Shown piece after piece: positions 38,732 through 49,011 of a stretch of 64,000 nucleotides of DNA. Each line of letters starts with the position of its first letter. The first letter of the stretch is position 1. The position numbers were made by a program, and so were the translations under genes. Below the pieces are notes generated by a model. That model was not told where the DNA came from, ran no database searches, and saw only the letters and a program-made list of their open reading frames with translations. The stretch lies in the NCBI RefSeq assembly GCF_020171285.1, contig NZ_JAIUZI010000002.1, forward strand, positions 310,001-374,000, in the 5' to 3' direction. The DNA comes from Seohaeicola saemankumensis. Lineage in GTDB: Bacteria; Pseudomonadota; Alphaproteobacteria; Rhodobacterales; Rhodobacteraceae.

Positions 38732-39418
38732 ATGCGCCGCACCGACCGCCTGTTCGATATCATCCAGATCCTGCGCGACGGGCGGCTGCACCGCGCGCAG
38801 GACATCGCCGACCGGCTGGAGGTGTCGGTGCGCACCATCTACCGCGACATGGACACGCTGGCCGCCAGCGGCATCCCGGTCGAGGGCGAACGCGGCGTGG
38901 GGTACATGGTGCGCGAGGCGATCACCCTGCCGCCGCTGACCCTGACGGCAGAGGAGCTGGAGGCGCTGAACCTCGGCATGGCGATCGTGGCCGAGGCCGC
39001 CGATCCGGGGCTGAAATCCGCCGCGCTTTCACTGGCTGACAAGATCGACGCGGTGCTGCCGACCCAGACCGTGGCCGAGGCCGATGCCTGGAAATTCGCG
39101 GTCTACCCCTTTGCCGATGCGGCGCGCGGCTTCAGCCACATGGCGGCGCTGCGCAGCGCCATCAAGGGGCGGCAGAAACTGCGCCTGGCCTACCGCCGGA
39201 TCGACGGCACGCTGACCGACCGGACCATCCGGCCCCTGCACATGGAATACTGGGGCCGCGTCTGGACACTGACGGCCTGGTGCGAGTTGCGTAACGATTT
39301 CAGGGTGTTCCGCGTCGACCTTATTGAATCCACAACGCCGCTGCCCGAGCTTTTCGTCGATGAACCCGGCCGCAGCTATGCCGATTACCTCAGGCAGATG
39401 GCCCCGCAACAGCCCTGA
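38732..39418 (+). CDS. YafY-type WYL-domain transcriptional regulator
   Basis: 228 residues. N-terminal winged helix-turn-helix RRTDRLFDIIQILRDGRLHRAQDIADRLEVSVRTIYRDMDTLAASGIPVEGERGVGYMV (DeoR-like), then the WYL domain with LRLAYRRIDGTLTDRTIRPLHMEYWGRVWTLTAWCELRNDFRVFRVDLI. WYL domains sense small or nucleic ligands. It likely controls its own operon through the palindrome at 38317-38352 (inference). Confidence 0.88.
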   Translation: MRRTDRLFDIIQILRDGRLHRAQDIADRLEVSVRTIYRDMDTLAASGIPVEGERGVGYMVREAITLPPLTLTAEELEALNLGMAIVAEAADPGLKSAALSLADKIDAVLPTQTVAEADAWKFAVYPFADAARGFSHMAALRSAIKGRQKLRLAYRRIDGTLTDRTIRPLHMEYWGRVWTLTAWCELRNDFRVFRVDLIESTTPLPELFVDEPGRSYADYLRQMAPQQP

Positions 39419-39521
39419 GCGCCGCACCGGCGCGCTCCCGCCCGGCCTCACGGCATCAAAGATGCCCCTCGCCCGGTTGGGCCCGGCAGCGCGCGGGTAA
39501 ACCCACGCGCTGCGCCCGCGT

Positions 39522-39559
39522 CCCCTTTCATCTCTTTGCAAATACTCGCGCCGCAGGCA
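39522..39559 (-). repeat. Intergenic repeat, copy 1
   Basis: On the - strand it reads GCCTGCGGCGCGAGTATTTG followed by CAAAGAGATGAAAGGGG. It is shared with a copy at 42271-42312 (GCCTCCGGCGGGAGTATTTG, then AGAGATGAAA) and more loosely with 43100-43137. It sits downstream of the nlpD stop. Function unknown. Confidence 0.5.
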
Positions 39560-39581
39560 CGGCGCGGCGCGCCGTTCACCG

Positions 39582-40727
39582 CTATTGCAGGTAGGGCATC
39601 GGGTCGAGACTGTCGAAGCCGTCGCGCACTTCGAAATGGATATAGGCCTTGTCGCCGCCCCTGAGCCGCGCAATCGTCTGGCCGCGCTTGACGGTGTCGC
39701 CCTTGTTGACCTCGATCTTGTCGACATTGGCGTAGACGCTGACCAGATTGCCGCCGTGGCGCAGGATGATGATGGGCACCTTGTCGGCATCGGCGGTGAT
39801 CGCGGCCACGGTGCCGGCATCGGCGGCCACGATCGGCGCCCCGGCGGTACCGGCGATGTCGATGCCGTCGTTCTTGCCCTTGGAATAGGTGCGGATGATC
39901 TTGCCCTGCACCGGCATCGTCATCTGCGCGGTCGACTTGCGGGTCGGCTCCTCGACCTCGATCCTGGGTTTCTCCGGCGCCTCGACGGCGACTTTCTCAT
40001 CCGGCAGCGGCGCGGTGGCGCTCGGCGGGGTCGGAGTGGGCGACCCGGCGCCTGGGGCGGTCACGGCGGCGGCGGTCGCCTGCGGCGCGGGCTGATTTTT
40101 CACCGGGATCAGCAGGTACTGCCCCTCGCGCACGGCGAAATCGGACCCCAGCCCGTTCCATTCGGCCAGCGATTTCACCGGCACCTGGTAGAGCCGCGAG
40201 ATGGTATAGGCGGTTTCGCCCCGCGCCACCTTGTGGCGCACCGGCTCTGTCCCGGTCTGCGGCGCGGGTTTGGGCGCGGGGGCCAGCGGCGTGGTGGCCA
40301 CCGGCGTGGTGTCGGGGGCGGCGTCGATGGCGCTGCCGGCGACGGCGGCAATATCGACGGTTCCGGCCGGTTCGGCGACCCGGCGCGGCAGCGCCAGCAC
40401 CTCGTCGGGGCGCAGCTTGTCGGTCGGGCTCATGCCGTTGTAGCGCGCCAGTTCCGCGGGCGGCAGCCCGACCCGGTTGGCGACATCGGCCACGCTGTCG
40501 CCGCGTCGCGACACCGCGACCTGGTAGCTGGGATAGGAAATCACCCCGCGCGCGTCCGGTTTCGGCCGGGCGGCGGTCGAGGCCGCCTGCGCCGCCGGGG
40601 CGGTGCTGAAGGCGCCGATATTGCCGCGCAGGTCATAATCCAGCGGCTCGTCGCAGGCGGCGAGCAAAAGGCAGGCCAGCGCGACCGCGCCAAGGCGGGC
40701 GGTGGGGGTGGGGACGGAAAGGCTCAT
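39582..40727 (-). CDS. nlpD: LysM and degenerate M23 (LytM) lipoprotein, NlpD-like
   Basis: 381 residues from ATG at 40727. Lipobox LLLAAC near residue 26, so it is membrane-anchored. Two LysM-type peptidoglycan-binding segments (YQVAVSRRGDSVADVANRVG and HKVARGETAYTISRLYQV), a Pro/Ala linker, then a LytM domain with GIDIAGTAGAPIVAADAGTV and YIHFEVRDG. The HxxxD zinc site is degenerate (KNDGIDI, no His), as in E. coli NlpD, which activates amidases rather than cutting peptidoglycan. Downstream of surE-pcm. Confidence 0.9.
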   Translation of the reverse strand: MSLSVPTPTARLGAVALACLLLAACDEPLDYDLRGNIGAFSTAPAAQAASTAARPKPDARGVISYPSYQVAVSRRGDSVADVANRVGLPPAELARYNGMSPTDKLRPDEVLALPRRVAEPAGTVDIAAVAGSAIDAAPDTTPVATTPLAPAPKPAPQTGTEPVRHKVARGETAYTISRLYQVPVKSLAEWNGLGSDFAVREGQYLLIPVKNQPAPQATAAAVTAPGAGSPTPTPPSATAPLPDEKVAVEAPEKPRIEVEEPTRKSTAQMTMPVQGKIIRTYSKGKNDGIDIAGTAGAPIVAADAGTVAAITADADKVPIIILRHGGNLVSVYANVDKIEVNKGDTVKRGQTIARLRGGDKAYIHFEVRDGFDSLDPMPYLQ

Positions 40728-40786
40728 CTCGCTATCCTCAATGCGCGCCCCCTGTTGGACCGGGGGCTGTGCGGTCACTCAATACA

Positions 40787-41434
40787 TTAAACGTCCTGTC
40801 CCAGCCCTTCGAGCAGCGGAACAAAACGCACGGGCCGGATTTCGTCGTAATGCAGCCCGTCCTCGGCGCGGCGGACCCGGATCAGGGTCTGCACGGTGTC
40901 GGACTGGCCCACCGGCACCACCATGATACCGCCGATTTTCAACTGCGCCAAGAGCGGGCCGGGCGGGTCCTCGGCGGCGGCGGTCACGATGATGCGGTCA
41001 AAGGGCGCCTGCTCGGGCAACCCGTAAGAGCCATCGGCGGTCATCGCGGTGATATTGACCAGCCCCATCTGTTCGAACACGGCGCGCGCCTCGCGCACCA
41101 GCCGGGCGTGGCGGTCGACCGAATAGACCCGGCGCGCCAGTTTCGACAGGATCGCCGCCTGGTAGCCCGAGCCGGTGCCGACCTCAAGCACCTTGTCGCG
41201 CGGCTGCACCTGCAAGGCCTGGGTCATCAGCCCCACCACCGAGGGCTGGCTGATGGTCTGGCCGCAGGCGATGGGCAGCGGCATGTCCTCGTAGGCGCGT
41301 TCGGCAAAGATGCCGCGCACGAAGGGGCCGCGGTCGATTTCTTCCATCGCGTTCAGAACCGCCTTGTCCGTCACCCCCTTGGAGCGCAGCGCATAGAGGA
41401 ACTGCATCTTGGTTTCGGCGCTTGGTCCCGTCAT
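40787..41434 (-). CDS. pcm: Protein-L-isoaspartate O-methyltransferase
   Basis: Repairs isoaspartyl residues in aged proteins using SAM. 215 residues. [40 protein letters not shown], the SAM loop [16 protein letters not shown] and [21 protein letters not shown] are characteristic. Overlaps surE by 4 bases, as in the conserved surE-pcm-nlpD order. Confidence 0.95.
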   Translation of the reverse strand: MTGPSAETKMQFLYALRSKGVTDKAVLNAMEEIDRGPFVRGIFAERAYEDMPLPIACGQTISQPSVVGLMTQALQVQPRDKVLEVGTGSGYQAAILSKLARRVYSVDRHARLVREARAVFEQMGLVNITAMTADGSYGLPEQAPFDRIIVTAAAEDPPGPLLAQLKIGGIMVVPVGQSDTVQTLIRVRRAEDGLHYDEIRPVRFVPLLEGLGQDV

Positions 41435-42213
41435 TCGATGGCTTTCAGCGCCGCCAGCGCGTCATGCGCGGTCAGGTCCGCGCGCATCGGCGTGACCGAG
41501 ATATAGCCATCGAGATTGACGGCGGCATCGCTGCCCGGCGCGGTGCGCACCTGCTGGTCGCCGCCCCGGATCCACAGGAACCGGCGCCCCGAGGGCGAGG
41601 AATGCGGCTCCACCGAGAACACCGTGTCGGGGCGCCAGCCCTGCGGCGCGGCCCTGGCTCCCAGAACCTCACCCGCCGGAACCGGCGGAAAGTTGATGTT
41701 GTAGAACAACCGGTAATCGCTGCCGTCCTCGGGCATGGCCTGCAGGATCGACCGGATCAGCCCGGCGCCATGCGCCAGCGCCGCCTCAAAGGGGTTTTCC
41801 AGCCCGAAATTGCGCGGCCCCAGGTATTGCGACAGCGCCATCGCCGGCAGCCCCTGCAGCGCGCCCTCCATGGCACCGCCAAGGGTGCCGGAATAAAGCG
41901 CGTTTTCGGCGGAATTGTTGCCCCGGTTGACCCCCGACAACACCAGGTCGGGCGGCGCCCCCTTCATCACGTCATGCAGGCCGGCCAGCACGCAATCGGC
42001 CGGGCTGCCCTCGGCGGCAAAGCGCCGCTCGCCCATCTTGGCGATCATCGTGGGATGGGTGTAGCTGATGCAATGGGCGACACCGGACTGTTCAAACGCA
42101 GGCGCCACCACCCAGACCTCGCCCTGCGGGCCGGCCAGGTCGGCGGCGATCGTCTCGAGTACCTTCAGCCCCGGAGCGTTGATACCGTCGTCGTTGGTGA
42201 CCAGAATGCGCAT
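41431..42213 (-). CDS. surE: 5'/3'-nucleotidase SurE
   Basis: 260 residues, stationary-phase survival phosphatase acting on nucleoside monophosphates. [16 protein letters not shown] start with the metal-binding NDDG, then [28 protein letters not shown]. Normal length. Operon with pcm and nlpD. Confidence 0.96.
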   Translation of the reverse strand: MRILVTNDDGINAPGLKVLETIAADLAGPQGEVWVVAPAFEQSGVAHCISYTHPTMIAKMGERRFAAEGSPADCVLAGLHDVMKGAPPDLVLSGVNRGNNSAENALYSGTLGGAMEGALQGLPAMALSQYLGPRNFGLENPFEAALAHGAGLIRSILQAMPEDGSDYRLFYNINFPPVPAGEVLGARAAPQGWRPDTVFSVEPHSSPSGRRFLWIRGGDQQVRTAPGSDAAVNLDGYISVTPMRADLTAHDALAALKAIE

Positions 42214-42270
42214 GTCGAATTGTCCCGCCCCGTTTTGCCCTTGTTAAACAACGCCCAATTGCGGGGCAAG

Positions 42271-42312
42271 CGCCCCTGTTTCATCTCTTGGACAAATACT
42301 CCCGCCGGAGGC
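42271..42312 (-). repeat. Intergenic repeat, copy 2
   Basis: On the - strand GCCTCCGGCGGGAGTATTTG followed by TCCAAGAGATGAAACAGGGG. It lies between the SDR gene stop and the surE start and is the best-preserved copy of the family seen at 39522-39559. Confidence 0.5.
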
Positions 42313-42346
42313 AGGCCCGGAACGGGCCTTTGGCGGCGCGTGTGGC

Positions 42347-42988
42347 TCAGATCAGGGCCAGCAGACGGGCGGCCTCGTCCTCGGGCGTGGCCAGCGGTGC
42401 GCGGTCCTCGCCGGGGAAAAACCGCGCGCGCAGGGCGGAGCGCAGGGGTTTCGGTGCCAGCACGTGCACCCGTGGCCCGGTGCGGTCGGTTTCCGCCGCC
42501 CAGCTGCGCGCCAGCGCGATCTGCGCGGCCTTGGTGGCGCCATAGGCGCCAAAGAACTTCTGCCCGGCGCGCGGGTCGTCAAAGAAGACGGCGCGCCCCT
42601 CGGTGCCCAGCAGCGGCGCCACGTAGGGGATCAGCACCGAGGTGGCGGTGGCGTTGATCGAGACCGATTTGGTCCAGTCCTTGGCATCGACGAAATTCGC
42701 CGGGCTGAGCGGGGCCGCGTGGATCGCGGTATGCAGCCAGAGATCCAGCCCGCCCCAGCGGTCGTGGATGCCCCGGCAGAGCGTCGCCATCGCCTCGGGC
42801 AGGGCGATGTCCATCGGCGCAAGAGTGGCGCTGCCGCCGCGCGCCTTGATGCGGTCGTCGAGTTCCTCGAGCGCGCCGGTGGTGCGGGCGACGGCGACGA
42901 TGTGGTGCGTGTCGCAGAGCGCCAGCGCCAGGGCGGCGCCGAGCCCGCGCGAGGCACCGGTGATCAGGGCTACGGGTGTATCGGTCAT
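42347..42988 (-). CDS. Short-chain dehydrogenase/reductase
   Basis: 213 residues from ATG at 42988. NAD(P)-binding TGASRGLGAALALALC, a middle part with DLWLHTAIHAAP in place of the usual NNAG, and catalytic YGATKAAQIALARS. The C-terminal region is short (ALRARFFPGEDRAPLATPEDEAARLLALI), as in YciK-like SDRs. Substrate unknown. Follows the small gene at 43165-43437 with a 176-base spacer. Confidence 0.85.
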   Translation of the reverse strand: MTDTPVALITGASRGLGAALALALCDTHHIVAVARTTGALEELDDRIKARGGSATLAPMDIALPEAMATLCRGIHDRWGGLDLWLHTAIHAAPLSPANFVDAKDWTKSVSINATATSVLIPYVAPLLGTEGRAVFFDDPRAGQKFFGAYGATKAAQIALARSWAAETDRTGPRVHVLAPKPLRSALRARFFPGEDRAPLATPEDEAARLLALI

Positions 42989-43099
42989 GGGGCGGGGTTT
43001 GCGGTCTTTGGCGGCCAGCGTCAAGGGGGTGCGACAGGCACGATGTCGCGCCGTGCGGGCGGGCGGGGGGCCGGGGGCTCTCCCCCCGCCGCCGCTGGC

Positions 43100-43137
43100 G
43101 GCTCCCCCGGGATATTTTTGAACAGAAGAAGGGGCGG
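43100..43137 (+). repeat. Intergenic repeat, diverged copy 3
   Basis: On the + strand: GGCTCCCCCGGGATATTTTT followed by GAACAGAAGAAGGGGCGG. It keeps the GCxCCxxCGGGA-TATTT and GAAGAA-GGG pattern of the copies at 39.5 and 42.3 kb but in the opposite orientation. Lies between the SDR start and the stop of the 90-residue gene. Confidence 0.35.
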
Positions 43138-43164
43138 GCGCGGGGCCTTGGGGCCTTTGGCGGC

Positions 43165-43437
43165 TCAGCTGCCGGGCAGGGTGACGCGGCGGGCCTGGCC
43201 GCCCGATTTCAGGATCAGCCCCTCTTCGTCGATGCCGAGCACCTGGCCCTGGCTCAGCCGTTCGCCGGGGCGGACCTCCTTGATGCGGCCGCCGGGCAGG
43301 CGCACAAGGGCGCGGGCATCGGGGGCGCGGCCGATCACCCCGATCAGGGTGAGGCTGCCGGTGTCGAGGGCGGATTTCTGGGTGGCGGTGGCGGCCACGT
43401 TGGCGGGCGTTTTGCCCGATTGTTTCACGGTGTTCAT
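43165..43437 (-). CDS. Small protein, PilP/GspC-like beta domain
   Basis: 90 residues from ATG at 43437. A polar N-terminus (NTVKQSGKTPANVAATATQKSAL) is followed by a beta-rich part SLTLIGVIGRAPDARALVRLPGGRIKEVRPGERLSQGQVLGIDEEGLILKSGGQARRVTLPG. This recalls the periplasmic PilP/GspC homology domain, but there is no signal peptide and no secretion genes nearby. Function not assigned. The 258 bases between it and the purF stop hold nothing I can support. Confidence 0.6.
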   Translation of the reverse strand: MNTVKQSGKTPANVAATATQKSALDTGSLTLIGVIGRAPDARALVRLPGGRIKEVRPGERLSQGQVLGIDEEGLILKSGGQARRVTLPGS

Positions 43438-43695
43438 GGTCGGAGATCTCCGGTCTGGGCGCGCGGATCGCGGGTGCGGGCCCATGGGCCGGCGCGCGTG
43501 CAGCCGGTCATGTACGATCTCGGCCGGCGGACTCCAAGGGGATGCTGCGCTGCGGCGGCGGGTTTCCGCCGGGGGCGGAGGGGGCGATGTGTTTGCCGTA
43601 CGGGCGTATCCGGGCGGGCCGCCTGGCGCGGGCCGGTTCGCCCCAAGTCGCGGCCTCTTGGGGATGGTGATGGACGGCGGGTTGCCGGCCGGAGG

Positions 43696-45153
43696 TTACT
43701 CGGCCGCCTTCATCTCGAATCCCTGCTCCAGCATGTCGGCGGGTTCGACCGGGTATTCGCCGGAGAAGCAGGCGTCGCAGTATTGCGGTTGTTTCGGGTC
43801 GCGGCCGCCGGCCTCGCCCACGGCGCGGTAGAGCCCGTCGAGCGAGATGAACTTGAGGCTGTCGACGGCGAGGTGATCGCGCATTTCCTCTTCGGACATG
43901 GTGGCGGCCAGCAGTTTTTCGCGCTGGGGCGTATCGACGCCATAGAAGCACGGCCAGGCGGTGGGCGGGCTGGCGATGCGGAAATGCACCTCGCGCGCGC
44001 CGGCGTCGAGGATCATTTCCTTGATCTTGCGCGAGGTGGTGCCGCGCACCACGGAATCGTCGACCAGGATCACCCGCTTGTCCTTGATCAGGGCGCGGTT
44101 GACGTTGAGTTTCAGCCGCACGCCCATGTTGCGGATCTGTTCGGTCGGTTCGATGAAGGTGCGGCCCATGTACTGGTTGCGGATGATGCCCATGGCGTAG
44201 GGAATGCCGGATTCGAGGCTGAAGCCGATCGCCGCCGGGGTGCCGCTGTCGGGCACCGGGCAGACCAGGTCGGCCTCGACCGGGCTTTCCTTGGCCAGTT
44301 CGCGGCCAATCGCCTCGCGGGTTTCATAGACCGAGCGGCCGCCGAGGATCGAATCGGGGCGCGAGAAATAGACGTGCTCGAAGATGCAGAAGCGTGATTT
44401 GCGGCGGCGGAAGGGGAAGTGGCTTTCGACACCCTTGTCGGGCGAGATCACCACCATTTCACCCGGCTCGATCTCGCGCACGAAATCGGCGCCGATGATG
44501 TCGAGCGCGCAGGTTTCCGAGCTGAGCACCCAGCCGTCGCCCAACTGGCCCAGCACCAGCGGGCGCACGCCCAGCGGGTCGCGCACGCCGATCAGCTTGG
44601 TCCGGGTCATGGCGACCACGGAAAACGCGCCTTCGACCTTGCGCAGCGCCTCTTCCATGCGGTCGGGGATCGACCGGCCCATCGAGCGCGCCATCAGGTG
44701 GATGATGCATTCGCTGTCGCTGCTGCTCTGGAAGATCGAGCCGCGTTCGATCAGCTCGCGCCGGAGCGCGTTAGCGTTGGTGATGTTGCCGTTATGGGCA
44801 ATTGCCGCGCCACCCATGGAGAATTCCCCAAAGAAGGGCTGCACGTCGCGGATCGCGGTCTGGCCCTTGGAGCCGGCGGTGGAATAGCGCACGTGGCCGA
44901 TGGCGAGCGGCCCGGGCAGGGTTTCCATGATCTTTTGCGAGGTGAAATTGTCGCGCACGTAGCCGAAGCGGCGGGCGGAGTTGAACCCCTGTTCGGGGTC
45001 GTGGCTGACGATGCCGCCGGCCTCTTGCCCGCGATGCTGCAGCGCGTGCAGGCCAAGGGCGACGAAATTGGCGGCATCCTGGACCCCGGTGACACCGAAC
45101 ACCCCGCATTCTTCGCGCAGTTTGTCGTCATCAAAGGGATGGGCGGGGGGCAT
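43696..45153 (-). CDS. purF: Amidophosphoribosyltransferase
   Basis: First committed step of purine synthesis: PRPP plus glutamine gives phosphoribosylamine. 485 residues from ATG at 45153; the nucleophile is C16 (REECGVFGV) after a short propeptide typical of the Bacillus-type enzymes. ALQHRGQEAGGI, the glutaminase motif GHVRYSTAGS and the PRPP motif VILVDDSVVRGTTS are intact. Confidence 0.96.
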   Translation of the reverse strand: MPPAHPFDDDKLREECGVFGVTGVQDAANFVALGLHALQHRGQEAGGIVSHDPEQGFNSARRFGYVRDNFTSQKIMETLPGPLAIGHVRYSTAGSKGQTAIRDVQPFFGEFSMGGAAIAHNGNITNANALRRELIERGSIFQSSSDSECIIHLMARSMGRSIPDRMEEALRKVEGAFSVVAMTRTKLIGVRDPLGVRPLVLGQLGDGWVLSSETCALDIIGADFVREIEPGEMVVISPDKGVESHFPFRRRKSRFCIFEHVYFSRPDSILGGRSVYETREAIGRELAKESPVEADLVCPVPDSGTPAAIGFSLESGIPYAMGIIRNQYMGRTFIEPTEQIRNMGVRLKLNVNRALIKDKRVILVDDSVVRGTTSRKIKEMILDAGAREVHFRIASPPTAWPCFYGVDTPQREKLLAATMSEEEMRDHLAVDSLKFISLDGLYRAVGEAGGRDPKQPQYCDACFSGEYPVEPADMLEQGFEMKAAE

Positions 45154-45203
45154 GTGCGGCGTCGGCAAGGGCGGGCAGCTCCGAATCCGTTGGCAGTGTC
45201 TGG

Positions 45204-45227
45204 CCCTCACATACTGTCATGTGGGGG
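45204..45227. promoter_or_regulatory. Inverted repeat upstream of purF
   Basis: CCCTCACAT (45204-45212) and ATGTGGGGG (45219-45227) pair with one mismatch around ACTGTC, 51-74 bases upstream of the purF ATG. Could be an operator or a 5' leader hairpin. No T-run. Confidence 0.3.
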
Positions 45228-45294
45228 CGGTGTCACGAAACTATCACGAAATAAAAGAGGCAACCATTGCGACCGGCGGGTCACGCCCGCCCGA

Positions 45295-45936
45295 TTAATC
45301 CGCTTTGGGTTTAGAAGCAAGGCGGGTCCGGTCGAGCATGAGCGCCTGGTTTTCGATATCTTTGAAGTCCAGTTCGATCTTGCGGATGGTGGCATCCAGG
45401 TTGCGTTTGTCGCGCCGGAGTTCGGGGCGGAAGGTCTGGAAGAATTCGGTGCCCAGCACATTGCTGCAGGTTTCGCCGTGCAGGACGGCAACGCGGTACA
45501 TGGCGATGTCGCTGGTCAGGATCTTGGCATCCGACAGCAGCGTTTCGCAAAAGGCGACCCGGCGGTCGTAGGCGTCGATGGGGCCGCGTTTGCCGGCACC
45601 GGCGGCATAGCCCAGCCCGAGCGATAGCGCAAAAGCCGCCGCTGAAAAGGATACGATCATCCCGTTCTTGGGCTGAACGCCAAAGACATAGACCGAGACG
45701 GAGCCGATCAGCGCCAGCGCGGCGGGCACGATGTCGCCGACCACGCCGACGCGGCTGGTGCCGCCCGCGAGCCCGGCGATGGTGCCCAGGATGGCGAGGC
45801 CGAACATCAGCGGCAGCAGGGTCTTGCGATCCTTGTCCGGGACGGCGAGCACGGCGACGAAGCCCACGATCATGATCGACACAAAGGTGCAGACCACGAC
45901 GATGATCAGGTCCGATTGCAGGCCGGAAATCCACAT
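45295..45936 (-). CDS. Membrane protein with cytosolic or periplasmic helical tail, unknown function
   Basis: 213 residues from ATG at 45936, with AAGGAG 8 bases upstream; an in-frame GTG adds three residues. About four hydrophobic segments (6-30, 42-62, 67-85, 91-110) are followed by a charged helical tail, RRDKRNLDATIRKIELDFKDIENQALMLDRTRL, and Cys in FCETLLSDA and GETCSNVL. Not recognised. Its frame is coupled to the upstream secreted-protein gene, so the two likely work together. Confidence 0.65.
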   Translation of the reverse strand: MWISGLQSDLIIVVVCTFVSIMIVGFVAVLAVPDKDRKTLLPLMFGLAILGTIAGLAGGTSRVGVVGDIVPAALALIGSVSVYVFGVQPKNGMIVSFSAAAFALSLGLGYAAGAGKRGPIDAYDRRVAFCETLLSDAKILTSDIAMYRVAVLHGETCSNVLGTEFFQTFRPELRRDKRNLDATIRKIELDFKDIENQALMLDRTRLASKPKAD

Positions 45937-45941
45937 GCCGG

Positions 45942-46904
45942 TCACTCCTTGATCATCAGGCGCAGCGTGCCGTCAAAGCCGAGCCGGTCGCCGGGGACCC
46001 ACGCCTCGACCGCGATGTGGTCGAGGCCGCGCAGGGCGTTTTCGATTTCGTATTTGGTATTGGCGGGAACACCGGTGACCGGCTGGTAGTCCGGTTCTGG
46101 GCATCCGCAGGGGTCAGTGTCCCAAGAGGTTGCCGAGGCACCGGACATGCCTGCGGTGGCGGCGGCGATCAAGGGGGAGATCCCGTTTGTGGCGGCAACG
46201 GACGCGGGCTGGCTGGCTGCGCCTGTCATCAGGTAACGCAGATAGCCTGTGTCATAGGGTTCTCGGGCCAGGTCCCCGTAAGATTGCGCCACGTTTGTTT
46301 GCGCCTGAACCAGCCGCTCTGTGTCGATGCTGCTGAGACTGTCGAGTTGATCGACCGGGATGCGGACATAGAGCTGGGGGCTGTCCAGTTCGTATTTAGT
46401 GAAATCGGGAACACCGGTTTTCGGCTGGGAGATGTAATCGATGCCGCCGCAGGTGCAGGCATATTTGACCCCCGGCGTTCCGGTTTTGCCACCGCCATGG
46501 CTTCCGCCCGATGTGGTTCCATTGCTTTGGCCCGTATCGGTGACCGCGCTGTAGGACAGGGCAAGGGGTGCTGGCGTGGTATCCTTATCATCGCTGTCCG
46601 GGGGTGGCAGTTTTTGCCGCCAGGCGAACAGTGACAGGGGAAAGTTCATCCGCAGGCCGAGAAACCCCTCTTCGTCCCAGGCCAGATCGAAGGCCTGGTT
46701 GTGTTTCAGCTGGTGTTGTTCGTTCAGCAGGCATTGCAGCAGTTGCAGGCGCGCCGGGCCGCTGTCGGCGAAGGCGGCGACCTTGGTCAGGTCGGCGAAA
46801 CGGTCGGTGCAGTTGGTGGACGGGGTGGCTTGGGCCATCGGGGCGGACAGGCCGGTGCAAAGGCCCGTGCAGAGGCCGAGCAGCCAGAAAAAGCGTTGGG
46901 TCAT
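45942..46904 (-). CDS. Secreted protein with internal TGVP-TKYE repeat, unknown function
   Basis: 320 residues. A signal peptide (about 1-26, ending AQA-TP) predicts export. Two copies of a motif are visible: CTCGGIDYISQPKTGVPDFTKYEL and, near the C-terminus, DPCGCPEPDYQPVTGVPANTKYEI, each with a CxC pair. A Gly/Ser/Thr-rich linker lies between. The first copy is followed by a polar helical stretch (VAQSYGDLAREPYDTGYLRYL). No known family recognised. Ends just before the membrane protein gene. Confidence 0.65.
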   Translation of the reverse strand: MTQRFFWLLGLCTGLCTGLSAPMAQATPSTNCTDRFADLTKVAAFADSGPARLQLLQCLLNEQHQLKHNQAFDLAWDEEGFLGLRMNFPLSLFAWRQKLPPPDSDDKDTTPAPLALSYSAVTDTGQSNGTTSGGSHGGGKTGTPGVKYACTCGGIDYISQPKTGVPDFTKYELDSPQLYVRIPVDQLDSLSSIDTERLVQAQTNVAQSYGDLAREPYDTGYLRYLMTGAASQPASVAATNGISPLIAAATAGMSGASATSWDTDPCGCPEPDYQPVTGVPANTKYEIENALRGLDHIAVEAWVPGDRLGFDGTLRLMIKE

Positions 46905-46994
46905 AAAAATAGGCTCCGGTCTAATGACCGAAGCCTAGCAAATTTTTCGATTCGGGGGAAATCCCCGGCGGGGTCCGGCCCCGGTGCGGGCCGG

Positions 46995-47549
46995 TTACTG
47001 GCCGCAGGTGCCGACGAGGCCTTCGTATTGCTGGGTGACCCAGCCGAGCGCCTCTTCGGGGTTGCGGGCCTCGATCTTGTCGGTCATGCGGGCAAAGACC
47101 TGGGCCGAGCGGCTTTCGTCGACGATGGTGAAATTCTGTGCGGTCATCACGGTGTCGTAGACAAAGAAGGCGATGGCCACCAGCAGGATGCCGCGGGCGA
47201 CGCCGAAGAAGAAGCCGAGCCCCTGGTCGATGCCGCCGAGCGCCGAGCGCTGCACCAGCGAGGAAAACAGCGGGGTGAAGAAGCTGACCACGATCAGCGC
47301 CACGGCAAAGACGGCGGCAAAGGCGGCGATGATCGAAAGCTCGCAGCTGTCGGCGATGAAATCGCCCAGGATCGGGACTTCCTTGATCAGCGGTTCGATC
47401 TGGGGCGCAAAAATATAGGCCAGCACGGCGGCGGCGATCCAGCCGACGATGGCCATCGCCTCGCGCACGATGCCACGGGAATAGGCCAGCAGCGCCGACA
47501 GTATGATGATCAGGGCGACGACCCCGTCGATGATGGTGAAACCTTCCAT
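46995..47549 (-). CDS. cvpA: CvpA family membrane protein
   Basis: 184 residues with four hydrophobic helices. The start FTIIDGVVALIIILSALLAYSRGIVREAMAIVGWIAAAVLAYIFAPQIEP is the CvpA signature. In E. coli CvpA (colicin V production, envelope stress) is encoded beside purF; here the two are about 2 kb apart with two unknown genes between. Mechanism is not established. Confidence 0.9.
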   Translation of the reverse strand: MEGFTIIDGVVALIIILSALLAYSRGIVREAMAIVGWIAAAVLAYIFAPQIEPLIKEVPILGDFIADSCELSIIAAFAAVFAVALIVVSFFTPLFSSLVQRSALGGIDQGLGFFFGVARGILLVAIAFFVYDTVMTAQNFTIVDESRSAQVFARMTDKIEARNPEEALGWVTQQYEGLVGTCGQ

Positions 47550-47595
47550 GTCCCTCGCCCGTTTGTTTCAGCGGTTCTTGCCTGTTGGCGCGATC

Positions 47596-48960
<1,365 letters not shown>

Positions 48961-49011
48961 GGGCGAGTGATGCCCCAGCGGGCGGCGACACGCAAACCCT
49001 GATTGCCCGGA

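Noticed and set aside
43438..43695. Possible gene or RNA in the purF downstream spacer
   Set aside because: GC-rich 258 bases with only shadow frames; no Shine-Dalgarno plus coding pattern and no clear RNA structure seen by eye.
42464..44397. Two overlapping long plus-strand frames opposite the SDR and purF genes
   Set aside because: They cross several minus-strand genes with clear signatures (SDR, the 90-residue gene, purF) and encode Gly/Ala/Arg-rich sequence only.
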